Of a stretch of DNA of 64,000 nucleotides, positions 1 to 8,634 are shown one piece after another; positions within the stretch are counted from its first letter, which is position 1, and every line of letters begins with the position of its first letter. A program made the translations under genes and the position numbers. The DNA is taken from positions 62,001 through 126,000 of the forward strand of contig JAFTWZ010000014.1 in the NCBI GenBank assembly GCA_017465055.1, in the 5' to 3' direction. Under the pieces are notes generated by a model that was not told the origin of the DNA, did no database searches, and saw only the letters and a list, made by a program, of their open reading frames with translations. The DNA is from Alistipes sp. (GTDB lineage: Bacteria; Bacteroidota; Bacteroidia; Bacteroidales; Rikenellaceae).

Positions 1-1
1 G

Positions 2-940
2 TCGCTCGACTTGATGTTTGCCGTTGCCGAGATGCGCGAGAAGAAGTCGGCAGAGGAGGTTGAGGCCTTAGAGCGTGCCTTTAAGATTGGCTACCAGATG
101 CACATTACGGCAATGCGTATGTGTCGCCCAGGTGTCGTGGAGCGCGAGATTGCTGGTCGCCTCGAGGGTATTGCTAAGTCGTACGGCCAGGGTGTGTCGT
201 TCCCAACAATCGTGACACAGCACGGCGAGATTCTCCACAACCACAACCACGATGGCGTGCTTGAGGCAGGTCGTCTGCTATTGGTCGACGGTGGTGGCGA
301 GTCGGTCGAGGGCTACTGCTCTGACCATACGCGTACATACCCAGTAAGTGGTAAGTTTAGCGACTTGCAGCGCGATATATACAACATAGTGCTCCGTGCG
401 CACGGCGAGGTTAAGGATCTTATCAAGCCAGGTATGATGTACACCGATATTCACCGCGCAGCATACCTCTCGCTTGCCGATGGCCTCAAGGGTATGGGTC
501 TTATCAAGTCTACGGCCGAGGATGCTGTCGATGCAGGTGCTATGTACCTATTTATGCCTCACGGCCTCGGTCACGGTATGGGTATGGATGTTCACGACTT
601 GGAGAACATCGGCGAGCGCTCGTTCGACTTTACTACAGTAGCTGAGCGCGCGGCTAAGTCGGCAACGTGCGTACACCGCTCGACGTGGCGTGTAGAGCCA
701 GGCACGGTGATGTCTGACGAGCCAGGCCTATACTTCATCCCTGCACTTATCGACAAGTGTCGTGCCGAGGGTAAGTTCTCAGGTATCGTAGACTACGATG
801 CTCTGGATGCTTATCGCACATTTGGTGGCATACGTATTGAGGATGACGTGCTGGTAACCGAGACTGGTAGCCGCTTTATCGGCGATAAGCTCCTGCCGCT
901 TACTGTCGACGAGCTCGAGGCTGTTGTGGGCAAGGAGTAA
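2..940 (+). CDS. Xaa-Pro aminopeptidase (M24), 5' end outside window
   Basis: Cleaves N-terminal residues preceding proline; a cytoplasmic dinuclear-metal peptidase. The reading frame is open from base 2, so the N-terminal non-catalytic domain lies outside the window; the ATG at 11 is an internal Met. The pita-bread catalytic domain is complete. Counting from that Met, the five expected metal ligands are D93 (VDGG), D105 (SDHTRT), H188 (GHGMG), E237 (DEPGLY) and E277 (RIEDD). H184 of HGLGH and the VHD motif are also present. The match to aminopeptidase P (PepP/PepQ group) is strong; the precise substrate class cannot be told from this part. The next gene, fhs, starts 67 bp downstream without a clear terminator between them. 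Confidence 0.93.
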   Translation, partial: SLDLMFAVAEMREKKSAEEVEALERAFKIGYQMHITAMRMCRPGVVEREIAGRLEGIAKSYGQGVSFPTIVTQHGEILHNHNHDGVLEAGRLLLVDGGGESVEGYCSDHTRTYPVSGKFSDLQRDIYNIVLRAHGEVKDLIKPGMMYTDIHRAAYLSLADGLKGMGLIKSTAEDAVDAGAMYLFMPHGLGHGMGMDVHDLENIGERSFDFTTVAERAAKSATCVHRSTWRVEPGTVMSDEPGLYFIPALIDKCRAEGKFSGIVDYDALDAYRTFGGIRIEDDVLVTETGSRFIGDKLLPLTVDELEAVVGKE

Positions 941-1007
941 CTAACGACATAACATAACAACTACATATATATAATTAATAACCAAATAACAATTTAAAAC
1001 GAAAAAG

Positions 1008-2678
1008 ATGAAGACAGATATTGAAATTGCTCGCGAAACAAAACTGAAGCATATTCGCGAGGTGGCCTCGAATGTAGGCTTCCCCGATGACGAGGTATTT
1101 AACTATGGTAAGTATATCGCTAAGGTGCCTTATAAGCTCATCGACGAGAAGAAGGTTGCTAAGAGCCACCTTATCCTTGTCACAGCCATTACGGCTACTA
1201 AGGCAGGTGTGGGTAAGACTACCGTGAGCATCGGCCTCGGTATGGGTCTTAACTATATTGGTAAGAAGGCTATCATCGCCCTGCGTGAGCCTTCGCTCGG
1301 CCCTTGCTTCGGTATGAAGGGTGGTGCTACAGGTGGCGGCTATGCTCAGGTATTGCCATCGGAGGATATCAACCTCCACTTCACGGGCGACTTCCACGCC
1401 ATCACCTCGGCCAATAACCTCATCGCTGCGCTGCTCGACAACTACCTATACCACAACCGCTCACAGCAGGTGGGCCTGAAGAAGGTTATGTGGCGCCGTG
1501 TGCTCGATATGAACGACCGTTCGTTGCGTAACATCGTGTCGGGCTTGGGTGGCTCGGCAAACGGCATACCTACCGAGACGGGATTCGATATCACTCCAGC
1601 GTCGGAGATTATGGCTATCTTGTGCTTGGCACGCAACGTCGACGACCTCTACGCTCGTATCGGCCGTATCGTTCTCGGTGTACGCTACGACGACACCCCA
1701 TTTACGGTCAACGACCTCGGTGTGACGGGCGCTGTGGTTGCTCTGCTTAAGGATGCTATCAATCCAAACTTGGTGCAGACTACCGAGCACAACCCAGTAA
1801 TCATCCACGGTGGTCCTTTTGCGAATATCGCGCACGGCTGTAACTCGGTGATTGCTACACGTATGGCTATGACATATGCCGACTATACCGTTACCGAGGC
1901 AGGTTTCGGTGCCGACCTCGGTGCCGAGAAGTTCCTCGATATCAAGTGCCGCCAGGCAGGCCTTAAGCCCGACCTTACGGTACTGGTAGCCTCGACTCTC
2001 GCGCTTAAGATGCACGGTGGTGTCCCCGAGGCTGAGATTAAGTTGCCAAATCCCGAGGGTCTGAAGCAGGGCTTTGCAAACCTCGACCGCCACGTTGCTA
2101 ACCTTAAGAAGTTTGGCCAGACGGTTCTTGTATGCTTCAACCGCTTTGCAAGCGATACCGACGACGAGATTGCTATGGTTATGGCACACTGCGAGGAGCT
2201 TGGCGTACACTGTGTTATCAACAACGCCTATGCCGAGGGTGGTGCAGGTGCTGCTGAGCTGGCACGTGTGGCTGTCGAGCTTATCGAGAATGAGCCATCG
2301 AAGCCTATCAACTACGCCTACGACCTCGAGGATAGCCTCAAGGAGAAGATCACGAAGGTGGCTAAGAATATCTACGGTGCAGGCTCTGTAGTCTTCGGTC
2401 CTCGTGCACAGAAGGATATTGCTCTCTTGGAGAAGTGGGGTATGGGTAACCTCCCTGTATGTATTGCCAAGACGCAGTTCTCGTTCTCTGCCGATGCCAA
2501 GCGCTACGGCTCAGTTGAGGGCTTCGAGATCAACATTAAGGATATCGAGCTTAACGCTGGCTCTGGCTTCGTAGTTGCTTTGGCTGGCGATATTATGCGT
2601 ATGCCAGGTCTTAGCAAGACTCCTCAGGCGGGTAATATACACCTTGCGGAGGATGGTAATGTGGAGGGTATCGTATAG
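1008..2678 (+). CDS. fhs: Formate--tetrahydrofolate ligase
   Basis: Makes 10-formyl-THF from formate, THF and ATP, feeding formyl groups into purine and one-carbon metabolism in the cytoplasm. The 556-aa length is normal for the family. The phosphate-binding loop is at residues 64-72 (TKAGVGKTT), followed by the characteristic [23 protein letters not shown] block and a conserved HFTGDFHAI segment. The ATG follows an A-rich stretch with no real Shine-Dalgarno, usual for Bacteroidetes. The TAG stop at 2676-2678 lies 2 bp before a family A hairpin repeat (2681), which could serve as its 3' end structure. The identification is secure. Confidence 0.97.
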   Translation: MKTDIEIARETKLKHIREVASNVGFPDDEVFNYGKYIAKVPYKLIDEKKVAKSHLILVTAITATKAGVGKTTVSIGLGMGLNYIGKKAIIALREPSLGPCFGMKGGATGGGYAQVLPSEDINLHFTGDFHAITSANNLIAALLDNYLYHNRSQQVGLKKVMWRRVLDMNDRSLRNIVSGLGGSANGIPTETGFDITPASEIMAILCLARNVDDLYARIGRIVLGVRYDDTPFTVNDLGVTGAVVALLKDAINPNLVQTTEHNPVIIHGGPFANIAHGCNSVIATRMAMTYADYTVTEAGFGADLGAEKFLDIKCRQAGLKPDLTVLVASTLALKMHGGVPEAEIKLPNPEGLKQGFANLDRHVANLKKFGQTVLVCFNRFASDTDDEIAMVMAHCEELGVHCVINNAYAEGGAGAAELARVAVELIENEPSKPINYAYDLEDSLKEKITKVAKNIYGAGSVVFGPRAQKDIALLEKWGMGNLPVCIAKTQFSFSADAKRYGSVEGFEINIKDIELNAGSGFVVALAGDIMRMPGLSKTPQAGNIHLAEDGNVEGIV

Positions 2679-2680
2679 TC

Positions 2681-2804
2681 TTTGTTGTGATAAGGGGTCA
2701 TCTGCGGCATCTGGCTTGTCCTTCAAATGCTCACATACGTTAAGTATGCTCCGCTTTGAAGTCCTGCGACCAGCTACCACATTTAATGCCTTCTAACAAC
2801 AAAT
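2681..2804 (+). repeat. Family A hairpin repeat, copy A1
   Basis: Starts TTTGTTGTGATAAGGGG and ends CCTTCTAACAACAAAT, near-perfect inverted termini. The interior holds an imperfect hairpin with TACGTTAAGTA at the apex. It lies 2 bp after the fhs stop. First of three tandem copies. Confidence 0.85.
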
Positions 2805-2805
2805 A

Positions 2806-2929
2806 TTTGTTGTGATAAGGGGCCATCTTCGAAGCTTTGCTTGTCTGAAAAATGCTCATTTACCTCGAGTAAACTCCGCTTTTTCAGTCTGCGACAAATC
2901 TTCAAATCTAACCCCTTCTAACAACAAAT
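2806..2929 (+). repeat. Family A hairpin repeat, copy A2
   Basis: Same termini as A1, separated from it by 1 bp. The inner arms CTGAAAAA (2845-2852) and TTTTTCAG (2880-2887) pair around TACCTCGAGTA. The central segment resembles the centre of family B elements, so the two families share a module. Confidence 0.85.
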
Positions 2930-2935
2930 CGGGTT

Positions 2936-3060
2936 CTTCGCTGTGATAAGGCATCATCTGCGGCGTTTAGCTTGTCTGCAAATTCCTCATTTACTTCAAG
3001 TAAACTCCGGATTTGCAAACTGCGACTAACCGCCACATCTGATGCCTTCTAACCACAAAT
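2936..3060 (+). repeat. Family A hairpin repeat, copy A3 (left end degenerate)
   Basis: CTGTGATAAGGCATCATCTGCGG at the left (the first bases have drifted from the consensus) and CCTTCTAACCACAAAT at the right. The arms GCAAAT / ATTTGC flank the apex TACTTCAAGTA. Confidence 0.75.
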
Positions 3061-3077
3061 CCCAGCTGGGGTTGCAC

Positions 3078-3205
3078 ATTAGATAGCTTAAGGAGTTTTA
3101 GGGAGTTTAAGGAATTTAAGGAGTGTAAGGTGGTGCGCCACACGCGTCCCTAAGTTCTCTAAACTCCCTAATCTCCCTAATCTCATTACCCCCCATTAAC
3201 CTCCT
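3078..3205. repeat. Family E purine/pyrimidine palindromic repeat
   Basis: A purine-rich run (AAGGAGTTTTAGGGAGTTT type units) is followed, around a GTGGTGCGCCAC centre, by the complementary pyrimidine run (CTCTAAACTCCCTAA units). The same kind of block recurs near 4650, 16400, 21060 and 52150. It contains no gene. Confidence 0.6.
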
Positions 3206-3239
3206 ATTGCTAATTACTAATTGCTAATTGCTCACTATT

Positions 3240-3761
3240 ATGTGTTTGTATCTATTCCCCACTGAGTTAGAGGCAAAGCCCTTTCGCACGTTGTGTCCCG
3301 ATGCCGAGGTTGTAATCTCGGGCGTCGGTATGGTAGCTACGGCGGCTACTCTTTTGCGCCTTATGGGCGAGGGTGTAATCCGTCGTAACAACCGCGTAAT
3401 CTTGGCAGGCATAGCGGGTACGTATGGCGATGTCGAGGTTGGTCGGGTTGTCGAGGTTGTTGAGGAGCGATGCTCCGAGCTTCCCGAGCGATTTCAGCAG
3501 AGCTATCGTGTAGCGCCAAGCACATCACTACGCAGGGTGGTGTCGAACACTGTGCACGGTAAGTATTCGCCTATCTTGGGTGCTTCGATAGAGAATATGG
3601 AGGGCGCTGCGCTCTTTGCCTTAGCTGAGGTTATGGGCTTTCGTGCGGTGGAGATACGAGCCATATCAAATCGTGTTGGCGAGAGCTTCGATGTGTGGCG
3701 ATTGGACGAAGCGTTGGAGGCACTGGCTAACGAGCTAAAAAAGATTGAATATGCAGAGTAA
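3240..3761 (+). CDS. mqnB: Futalosine hydrolase (short form)
   Basis: Releases hypoxanthine from futalosine in the futalosine route to menaquinone; cytoplasmic nucleosidase of the MTA/SAH nucleosidase fold. Motifs seen are FPTELEA near the N-terminus, AGIAGTYG at 56-63, the catalytic ENMEGAALF at 118-126 and AISNRVGE at 141-148. The ATG at 3240 is preferred over an in-frame TTG at 3228. At 173 aa it is shorter than usual MqnB proteins (roughly 200-220 aa); the missing part appears to be the variable middle between residues 70 and 110. It overlaps mqnD by 11 bp, a partner in the same pathway, which strongly supports the call. Confidence 0.85.
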   Translation: MCLYLFPTELEAKPFRTLCPDAEVVISGVGMVATAATLLRLMGEGVIRRNNRVILAGIAGTYGDVEVGRVVEVVEERCSELPERFQQSYRVAPSTSLRRVVSNTVHGKYSPILGASIENMEGAALFALAEVMGFRAVEIRAISNRVGESFDVWRLDEALEALANELKKIEYAE

Positions 3762-4527
3762 AACTATACGACTGGCGATATCGCCCTGTCCGAACGATAC
3801 CTTTATGTTCGATGCTATGCTTAATGGCCGCATCGATACCGAGGGCCTAAATTTTGAGGTCGATTATCTTGATATAGAGCAGCTTAACGAGGCTGCGCTC
3901 GATGCAAAGTACGACGTGTCGAAGTGTAGCACGGCCTTGCTGCCTGCCATCATTGGGGGGTATACACTCCTTGATAGCGGCTCGGCACTCGGTCGTGGTA
4001 ATGGCCCGTTGTTGGTTAGGCGTAGGGGCGAGACTACGCCCATCAGACGCATAGCAGTACCAGGAGAGCATACGACGGCAAATAGGCTTGTTATAAGGCT
4101 CTTTGCGGATATTGAGGAGCGTCATCCGTTGCTGTTTTCCGAGATTGCCGAGGCTGTGGAGCGTGGCGACTACGATGGTGGTGTGCTTATCCACGAGGGG
4201 CGGTTTGTCTACCATAAGCGTAACCTCGAGCTGGTTGCTGACTTAGGCTTAGAGTGGGAGAGGGTTACGGCGTTGCCACTACCTCTCGGCTCTATCGTTG
4301 CGCGCCGCGACCTCGAGGTTGGTGTTGTGGAGGCGGTGGAGAGGGTGTTAAGACGTAGTATAGAGTATGCCTTTGCGCACCCTATGGCCTCGCGTGACTA
4401 TGTCAAGAGCCACGCCCAGGAGCTCGACGATGCGGTCATCGAGAGCCATATCGCCCTCTTTGTCAACGACTACTCTCTCGCGCTCGGCACCGAGGGCCGC
4501 AGAGCCATCGCCGAGCTCACGGGCTGA
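3751..4527 (+). CDS. mqnD: 1,4-dihydroxy-6-naphthoate synthase
   Basis: Converts cyclic dehypoxanthine futalosine to 1,4-dihydroxy-6-naphthoate, a menaquinone precursor. The N-terminal SPCPNDTFMFDAMLNGRID is diagnostic, followed by KCSTALLPAIIGGYTLLDSGSALGRGNGPLL; the fold is that of a periplasmic-binding-protein-like enzyme. The ATG at 3751 is chosen over an in-frame TTG at 3745. Length 258 aa fits the family. It is translationally coupled to mqnB by the overlapping start. The other futalosine genes (mqnA, mqnC) are not in the window. Confidence 0.93.
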   Translation: MQSKTIRLAISPCPNDTFMFDAMLNGRIDTEGLNFEVDYLDIEQLNEAALDAKYDVSKCSTALLPAIIGGYTLLDSGSALGRGNGPLLVRRRGETTPIRRIAVPGEHTTANRLVIRLFADIEERHPLLFSEIAEAVERGDYDGGVLIHEGRFVYHKRNLELVADLGLEWERVTALPLPLGSIVARRDLEVGVVEAVERVLRRSIEYAFAHPMASRDYVKSHAQELDDAVIESHIALFVNDYSLALGTEGRRAIAELTG

Positions 4528-4639
4528 ACGCTATAGAGCTAATTGGAGGGTATTAAAGTCATCTGTCTGCCCCATTAGATAGTAGCAAGGTTGCTATTCT
4601 GGGAACGGATGAGTATAAACCTCGTTTCCTAGAGGATAG

Positions 4640-4712
4640 GTAACCGAATGTAATTTAAAGAGTTTAGGGAGTTTAAGGAATTTAGTGACAACGCTTTACT
4701 GTATAAACTTTC
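4640..4712. repeat. Family E repeat (partial)
   Basis: AAAGAGTTTAGGGAGTTTAAGG units followed by the core GTGACAACGCTTTACTGT, which also occurs near 16432, 21118 and 52197. The complementary right arm is nearly absent here. Nothing else is seen in 4528-4758. Confidence 0.5.
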
Positions 4713-4758
4713 TGTCTCTCATACTGTTTAGTCTTTGTGTTGTGCCATCGTATTGAAA

Positions 4759-4797
4759 CACAAGCGGCAGCCATTCTCCAGTGGCTGCCGATTGTGT
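4759..4797 (-). terminator. Hairpin terminator of the LRR lipoprotein gene
   Basis: CGGCAGCCA (4765-4773) pairs with TGGCTGCCG (4782-4790), extended by CACAA/TTGTG outside. It lies just past the stop of the minus-strand gene ending at 4820. Confidence 0.7.
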
Positions 4798-4819
4798 AAT
4801 GTACTATATACTTCTAACT

Positions 4820-7396
4820 CTATTTAAACATATCTGGCGTTACACGTACGGCGAACTGTGTTGCGGTGTTCTCCTCGTTGAGTGCCTCGAAGAAGAATAC
4901 ATAATCCTCCTTGTCAAAACCTGTGAATGATATTGTAGCACCCTCAGCGGTCTTTGCTGCGGCCAATGTCTCCTCGCCAACGGGCTTACGGAACATAAAG
5001 AAGGCCTGAATCTGTGACCAGTCGTTAGGATCCCAATACTTCTCGAACTCGTAGTTGTTCCAAAGCTGTGCACCTACCTTCATATCTACGGCATTAGCAT
5101 CGGTTTTTGCTTGGAACTGGATGTCGTACCAGAAGCCATTCTTAACGATTACGGGTGCTGATACTGCCAACGATGCCATGTAATAGTAATATCCAGAAAC
5201 ATTATCAGCATATATACTATTTTGTGTTGCTTGCTGATACGCTTCTAAAGATTTATTTGGAACATATATGACAAAATCTTTAGGACACCCTTCAAATAAA
5301 TGGGCACCAAACATCGGAGGAATAGTTGGCCTACAATAGACCGTCATAAGACTTTTACAATTATTGAATGCTTCTGCCCCAATACTAAGAATACTCTCTG
5401 GAATTGTTATAGACTCCAATTTATAACAGTTGTTGAATGCCCAATCACCAATTGAAGTAATATATTCTGGCATTACTACAGAAGAAAGACTTTCGCAATC
5501 TGAAAAGGTGTACTTAGCTAAATGATGCAATTGCTTTGGTAAATTTACACTTATCAATTCTCCACAATAAGAAAATGCACCTTCTCCAATTACAACAACA
5601 CTATCTGGAATAGAAACATTTGAAAGCCTATTATACATAAACGCATAATTTCCAATGCTTGTAACACTATCAGGAATGATAAATTTTGTAATATTATAAC
5701 AATCGTAAAAAGCGTAATGACCAATTTGAGCTACACTATTTGGGATTGTAATACTTTGCATGTTAAAACATTCTGAAAATGCATACGGATTAATAGTTTT
5801 AAGATTGATAAAATATTGTAGCTCATTAAAGGAATTAACCAGTTCATTATTGTCTTCAAAAAAATAGCTATCAATACATTCAACCAATGATGCTTCTTTG
5901 TAAGATATTTCGCCATCTTCATTAATATCAAATTTTTCGACACAAACCATTTTTACTATTTCATCTTCAAAAATTATTGGATTACTTACTGAATGCATCT
6001 TCTGAGCTATCTCGAAGCTCTGCAAATTATAGCCAAGCTCATTAACAAGCTCCACAGTAGCAGAGCGAGCAGGCTCGTCCTCGGGATTCTCGGCGATGGT
6101 GAATGTAAGAGTATCCTCACGCAGCGCAGCACGAGTGTCGGCAACACTTAACCACGACTGCGCATCGGCAGGAATGCGAACTGTGTAGTCGAGGTTGGTG
6201 CGTAGCTTAACCTCGAGCGTGCAAGCCTCCCAGTCCACCTCATAGCTATCCAAAATATCGGCAATAACGCCCTCGTCGAAGCGAATAGACTTCATAGTAG
6301 ATGCGCCAGCGCCCGAGGTGGCAAGAACGATAACCTTGCCGTTGCCGCCATCCTTAGGTGCTGTAACGCGAATACGACCCGACGTGGCATCCGTAGGCGT
6401 AACATCCGCACGCCAGCCGCCATCGCCAAAGCTCTCGACCTCGGTATCCTCGTCTCCACCAACGATGGTGTAGCCAAACTCGATACTCGAACCAGCCATA
6501 CAAGCCTCGCCGTTCTCGATATCAAATTCTATGTTGAGCGCCTTAATCTTGTCGAGCGCCTCCTCCAAATCTTTGATGCGACCCTCAAGAGCATCGATGC
6601 GGGCATTGATAGAGGCAACCTCCTCGTCGATACGTGAGTTTATCGTCTTAACCTCCTCGGCAATCTTAGCGTTGATAACACCGTTGTTTGTCTCGATAGC
6701 CTCCGTAATAGCCGCCTCGTAAGCCTCGGTAAGCTCGGCCTTCATTGTGTCGATACTTCCAGAGAGTGTCTTAATCTCTTCGGCAAGTGACTCGCTGAGG
6801 GTGTCGATAGACTGCTGAAGAAGCTCGAGCTTGGCATCAGTCTCGGCAATGGTGTAGTAGCCAGCGAGCTGCTCGTTGACCCACTCCTTCATAGAGCCCT
6901 CCGATGTAGTGATAGCCTCGGCAATAGCTGTGGTATATGCCTCTGTGATGTTGCTCTTGTTCTGCTCGATAAGGGCCTTGAGTGCCGAAATCTCGCTCTG
7001 CACCTCGGCATACTGCTCGAGTGTAGCAAAGGTCGCCGTAGCCCAATCCTCCGTAGCGGTAATCTCGCTATCTACATACTTCTCGAGGGTAGTAATCTTA
7101 GACTCAAGGTCTGAAGCCTTTGTCTGCAACAAAGCGATTAGCAGGCTATGCCCCGCATCATCAGCCTCAAGGGTATCGATAAGGTTGTGAAGCTCTGTGT
7201 CGACAACCTTAAGGTCTGCGATAGATGCGTTGATACTCTCGATCTGCTCGTCGATAGAGGGAAGGGTTGTTCCTTCGAGCTTCTCAAGACGATTGTCGAG
7301 TTCATCGAGGCGGTTGTTGATGCCCGAGTCGTCGTAGCTGCACGACGACATCACCATAGCCAAAACAAGCGTGGCGAAAATAGATAGACGTTTCAT
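4820..7396 (-). CDS. Surface lipoprotein: coiled coil, BACON-like domain, BspA-type leucine-rich repeats
   Basis: 858 aa. The signal peptide ends in a lipobox (VMSSC, Cys19), so it is probably lipid-anchored. Residues about 25-300 are a long heptad-rich coiled coil with many repeats of the form INARIDALEGRIKDLEEAL. About 300-390 is a beta-rich domain, about 390-465 is BACON-like (TVRIPADAQSWLSV ... LTFTIAENP), about 500-720 holds BspA-like LRR_5 repeats (SITIPNSVAQIGHYAFYDC type), and a unique C-terminal domain follows. The part coding for the repeats (about 5190-5990) is far more AT-rich than the rest: the line at 5221 has 18 G/C of 60, the line at 6541 has 31 of 60. This suggests a cassette gained by recombination. 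The exact role is unknown; binding or adhesion is plausible. Confidence 0.85.
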   Translation of the reverse strand: MKRLSIFATLVLAMVMSSCSYDDSGINNRLDELDNRLEKLEGTTLPSIDEQIESINASIADLKVVDTELHNLIDTLEADDAGHSLLIALLQTKASDLESKITTLEKYVDSEITATEDWATATFATLEQYAEVQSEISALKALIEQNKSNITEAYTTAIAEAITTSEGSMKEWVNEQLAGYYTIAETDAKLELLQQSIDTLSESLAEEIKTLSGSIDTMKAELTEAYEAAITEAIETNNGVINAKIAEEVKTINSRIDEEVASINARIDALEGRIKDLEEALDKIKALNIEFDIENGEACMAGSSIEFGYTIVGGDEDTEVESFGDGGWRADVTPTDATSGRIRVTAPKDGGNGKVIVLATSGAGASTMKSIRFDEGVIADILDSYEVDWEACTLEVKLRTNLDYTVRIPADAQSWLSVADTRAALREDTLTFTIAENPEDEPARSATVELVNELGYNLQSFEIAQKMHSVSNPIIFEDEIVKMVCVEKFDINEDGEISYKEASLVECIDSYFFEDNNELVNSFNELQYFINLKTINPYAFSECFNMQSITIPNSVAQIGHYAFYDCYNITKFIIPDSVTSIGNYAFMYNRLSNVSIPDSVVVIGEGAFSYCGELISVNLPKQLHHLAKYTFSDCESLSSVVMPEYITSIGDWAFNNCYKLESITIPESILSIGAEAFNNCKSLMTVYCRPTIPPMFGAHLFEGCPKDFVIYVPNKSLEAYQQATQNSIYADNVSGYYYYMASLAVSAPVIVKNGFWYDIQFQAKTDANAVDMKVGAQLWNNYEFEKYWDPNDWSQIQAFFMFRKPVGEETLAAAKTAEGATISFTGFDKEDYVFFFEALNEENTATQFAVRVTPDMFK

Positions 7397-7445
7397 AATT
7401 ATAATGTTTTATTTATTACGATTGAAGTGGGAACTTTTCCTAACA

Positions 7446-7477
7446 CAAAGTTAGCCATTATTTCCTAAACGAACAAT
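7446..7477 (-). promoter_or_regulatory. Promoter of the LRR lipoprotein gene
   Basis: On the minus strand, a -7 box TAACTTTG (7446-7453) with ATTG (7474-7477) 20 bp upstream; matches the Bacteroidetes TTTG/TAnnTTTG pattern with one mismatch in the -33 box. Confidence 0.6.
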
Positions 7478-7502
7478 AAACTTGTAGACCTCATAGAGTT
7501 TT

Positions 7503-7600
7503 AGTGAGATAATACCGTTTCTTTGCATCATAATGATGCCCTTGCTACAGCTAAGTAGTGCACATTGCATCGCCTCAAGTGAGATAATACCATTTCTTTG
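7503..7600 (+). repeat. Pair of 23-bp direct repeats upstream of exchanger operon
   Basis: AGTGAGATAATACC(G/A)TTTCTTTG occurs at 7503-7525 and 7578-7600 with one mismatch. A perfect inverted repeat GCATCAT-A-ATGATGC (7526-7540) follows the first copy. The second copy ends in the TTTG that may serve as the -33 element. Confidence 0.7.
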
Positions 7601-7630
7601 TTAGAATCTCAATTCTTTTTAGTACCTTTG
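7597..7630 (+). promoter_or_regulatory. Promoter of the exchanger-to-PAP2 operon
   Basis: TACCTTTG at 7623-7630 with TTTG at 7597-7600, spacer 22 bp (slightly long). It supports the ATG at 7668 as start, since an upstream in-frame TTG at 7638 would lie almost on the transcription start. Confidence 0.55.
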
Positions 7631-7667
7631 CGCGATTTTGTTTTATGCAGTACAACTAAACGTAATT

Positions 7668-8609
7668 ATGGAGTATTTGATACTTGTTGGCGCGCTGGCG
7701 CTTATCATCGTGGGTGCCTCGATGCTTACCGATGGCTCGGTAGCCCTGGCCGAGAGGCTTCACATCCCCGAGTTTATCGTGGGTCTTACGATTGTGGCAG
7801 TGGGAACATCTACGCCCGAGCTCGTTGTCAGTATGCTCGCCGCAATAGGTGGCCACGGCGATATGGCCATAGGTAATGTCGTTGGCTCGAATATATTCAA
7901 CGTATTCGTTATCTTGGGTGTATGTGCGCTATTTGCACCTATCGTGTTTACCAAGAAGAATGTGCGACGCGATATACCGATGTGTATAGGCGCATCGATT
8001 GCCTTTCTGGTCGCAACGCTTCTCGGAGGCGATATCACGCGTGTCGAGGGTATTATCCTGCTTACGGCCTACGTGGCGATGATATGGTGGACGATACGCG
8101 CCGATAGGGCAGAGATGAGCGCCGAGCCCAAGACATCAAATGACGGGGCAGGCAAACCGAAGATGGCAACCTGGAAGATTCCAGTATGGATAGTACTCGG
8201 TCTTGCGGGCCTTATCTACGGTGGTAACCTCTTCGTGTCGAGCGCAACGGCGATAGCTAAGGCTTTGGGTGTCTCAGAGGCTGTAATCGCCATCACGCTC
8301 CTCGCTGGTGGTACGTCGCTACCCGAGCTCGCCTCGGGCCTCGTGTCGATATTCAAAGGCAGCCCTTCGCTGGCACTCGGTAATGTCCTCGGCTCGAACA
8401 TCGCAAACATACTCCTTATCCTCGGAGCTTGCTCTACGGTGACGCCACTGACGATGGGCAATGTGTCGATGTTCGATATATATGTGGCGGTGGCTGCTTC
8501 TGCTGTGATTATGATCTCGGCGTGGATTATCGGCCGCGATAAGTTGACGCGTATCGAGGGTGTGCTCTTCGTGGCGTGCTACGCAGCATACCTATACGTA
8601 CTTTTATAA
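7668..8609 (+). CDS. Calcium/sodium antiporter (CaCA family, YrbG-like)
   Basis: Inner-membrane exchanger expected to move Ca2+ against Na+ or K+. 313 aa with about ten hydrophobic segments in two inverted halves. The alpha repeats are clear: GTSTPEL at 46-52 with GNVVGSNIFN at 69-78, and GTSLPEL at 215-221 with GNVLGSNIAN at 238-247. A hydrophilic loop rich in Lys, Asp and Ser (about 146-168) separates the halves. It is the first gene of a tight five-gene run (gaps 25, 10, -1 and 3 bp). Why an exchanger leads an apparent polymer-modification operon is not evident from the sequence. Ion selectivity is inferred from the family only. Confidence 0.9.
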   Translation: MEYLILVGALALIIVGASMLTDGSVALAERLHIPEFIVGLTIVAVGTSTPELVVSMLAAIGGHGDMAIGNVVGSNIFNVFVILGVCALFAPIVFTKKNVRRDIPMCIGASIAFLVATLLGGDITRVEGIILLTAYVAMIWWTIRADRAEMSAEPKTSNDGAGKPKMATWKIPVWIVLGLAGLIYGGNLFVSSATAIAKALGVSEAVIAITLLAGGTSLPELASGLVSIFKGSPSLALGNVLGSNIANILLILGACSTVTPLTMGNVSMFDIYVAVAASAVIMISAWIIGRDKLTRIEGVLFVACYAAYLYVLL

Positions 8610-8634
8610 TCCGTAACAACTCATTTGTAAGGCA

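Noticed and set aside
2681-3060. CRISPR array made of three tandem repeats
   Set aside because: Units of about 125 bp with inverted ends and internal hairpins, no short identical repeats with unique spacers, and no cas genes.
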